A DNA stretch of 5,835 nt from an uncultured Eubacteriales bacterium (GTDB lineage: Bacteria > Bacillota > Clostridia > Lachnospirales > Lachnospiraceae): the NCBI GenBank assembly GCA_949286775.1, contig CASEDW010000195.1:1-5835 (forward strand). The letters run 5' to 3'. The position numbers and the translations under genes were made by a program. Below the pieces are notes generated by a model. The model saw only the letters and a list, made by a program, of their open reading frames with translations. It ran no database searches and was not told where the DNA came from. Within the stretch, counting starts at the first letter, position 1. Each line of letters starts with the position of its first letter. This document shows, piece by piece, positions 5,074-5,835 of this stretch.

Positions 5074-5835
5074 ATGAGTGACAAAGTAATTATCACTGCT
5101 GCGCTTACAGGTGCAGTTACTCCTAAAGAGAAAAATCCTAATATGCCGCTTACACCGGCAGAGATCATCGAAGACGCTTACAACTGCTGGAAAGCAGGCG
5201 CTGCTGTAGTTCACATCCACACAAGACATGAGGATGGAAAAGGCGCTATGAACACTAAAGCGTTCGCAGAGATCGTAAAAGGTATTCGTACACAGCATCC
5301 TGACTGTGATGTTATCATCAACTGTACATCATCAGGCGCTTCATGGGAGCATCCTGCAACAGATGAAGAGAGATTTCTTCATCATATGACGGTTCCGGGT
5401 ATCGAGATGGGTTCATACGACGCCGGTACATTTAACTGGATGCCAACAAATGTTTTTGAAAACAGTCCTGAATTTCTTCAGAAACTCGGCGATGCTTATA
5501 TTGAAAAAGGAATCAAACCTGAAATCGAGATCTTTGATGTCGGAATGCTTGGCATAACTAGTTACTTTGTTAAAAACGGTCATCTTCCATCACCTTGCCA
5601 TTATCAGTTCTGCCTTGGAGTACTCGGCGGAATGCCTGCAACAGTTGAGAACCTTACATACCTTGTTAACCATATCCCTGAGGGATCAACATGGTCGGCG
5701 TTCGGCGTAGGCGCTCAGCATCTTCCAATCATGTTCGCTGCTCTTGCACTCGGCGGAAATATCCGTGTAGGTCTTGAGGACAACGTATACATGTCAAGAG
5801 GAGTTCTTGCTTCTAACGTTAAACTTGTAGAAAGA
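5074..5835 (+). CDS. Beta-keto acid cleavage enzyme (BKACE/Kce family, DUF849), 3' truncated
   Basis: The first 254 residues are present and the frame is still open at the window end; family members have about 270-310 aa, so roughly 20-55 are missing. BKACE enzymes are Zn-dependent TIM barrels that condense a beta-keto acid with acetyl-CoA and split it into acetoacetate and a new acyl-CoA; 3-keto-5-aminohexanoate cleavage enzyme (Kce) of lysine fermentation is the type member. Visible hallmarks are the N-terminal ALTGA motif (10-14) with NPNMPLTP, the zinc ligands in VHIH (His47, His49), CTSSGA (84-89), PEIEIFDVGM (149-158), QFCLGVLGGMPA, and IRVGLEDN (230-237). The last contains Arg231, Glu235 (third Zn ligand) and Asp236 (catalytic in Kce). 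The residue after TGA is Val15 where Kce has Glu14, arguing against an amino-substituted substrate like that of Kce. Following an OCH-like ring opener, a 3-oxo or 3,5-dioxo acid is a plausible substrate, similar to triacetate cleavage in phloroglucinol fermentation. The exact specificity is inferred. Confidence 0.9.
   Translation, partial: MSDKVIITAALTGAVTPKEKNPNMPLTPAEIIEDAYNCWKAGAAVVHIHTRHEDGKGAMNTKAFAEIVKGIRTQHPDCDVIINCTSSGASWEHPATDEERFLHHMTVPGIEMGSYDAGTFNWMPTNVFENSPEFLQKLGDAYIEKGIKPEIEIFDVGMLGITSYFVKNGHLPSPCHYQFCLGVLGGMPATVENLTYLVNHIPEGSTWSAFGVGAQHLPIMFAALALGGNIRVGLEDNVYMSRGVLASNVKLVER

Overview
The window looks like a catabolic locus from an anaerobic low-to-mid-GC Firmicute, most likely a clostridial gut or soil anaerobe. 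The signs are strong GGAGG-type ribosome binding sites, A/T-rich intergenic regions, ATA/AGA-tolerant codon use, an acetyl-CoA-dependent beta-keto acid cleavage enzyme, and soluble flavoproteins with no cytochrome domains. The taxonomy is an inference, not a match. All five genes are on the plus strand; no RNA gene, insertion sequence or CRISPR array is visible.

Layout. (1) Bases 1-2827 form one co-directional unit: the C-terminal part of a protein resembling the DAPG/phloretin hydrolase (PhlG-type) family, a 490-aa FAD_binding_2 flavoprotein, and a 316-aa flavodoxin-fold NADPH-dependent FMN reductase-like protein with an added zinc ribbon. A clear intrinsic terminator (2854-2890) closes it. 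(2) Bases 2964-3866 encode a LysR-type regulator with its own extended -10 promoter. (3) Bases 3866-4069 are a regulatory region: clustered TTGCAA half-sites, a good sigma-A promoter (TGGACA-17-TATTAT) and a leader of about 120 nt. (4) Bases 4070 to the window end hold a second operon: a crotonase-fold protein with the residues of 6-oxocamphor hydrolase (retro-Claisen ring cleavage of cyclic beta-diketones), then a BKACE/Kce-family enzyme (DUF849) that runs off the end.

How they may work together (inference). PhlG-type enzymes remove acyl groups from phloroglucinol rings. 6-Oxocamphor hydrolase-like enzymes open non-aromatic cyclic 1,3-diketones to keto acids. BKACE enzymes split beta-keto acids with acetyl-CoA into acetoacetate and a shorter acyl-CoA. 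In known anaerobic phloroglucinol breakdown, dihydrophloroglucinol (a cyclic 1,3-dione) is ring-opened and the resulting 3,5-dioxohexanoate is cleaved by a BKACE-type lyase. The window therefore fits a pathway for an acylphloroglucinol, flavonoid-derived or other cyclic beta-diketone compound: de-acylation, flavin-dependent reduction of the ring, hydrolytic ring opening and acetyl-CoA-dependent cleavage, under control of the LysR protein. The second operon has a codon bias typical of highly expressed genes, as expected for a main carbon-flux step. The most notable element is the pairing of a 6-oxocamphor hydrolase-like ring opener with a BKACE enzyme.
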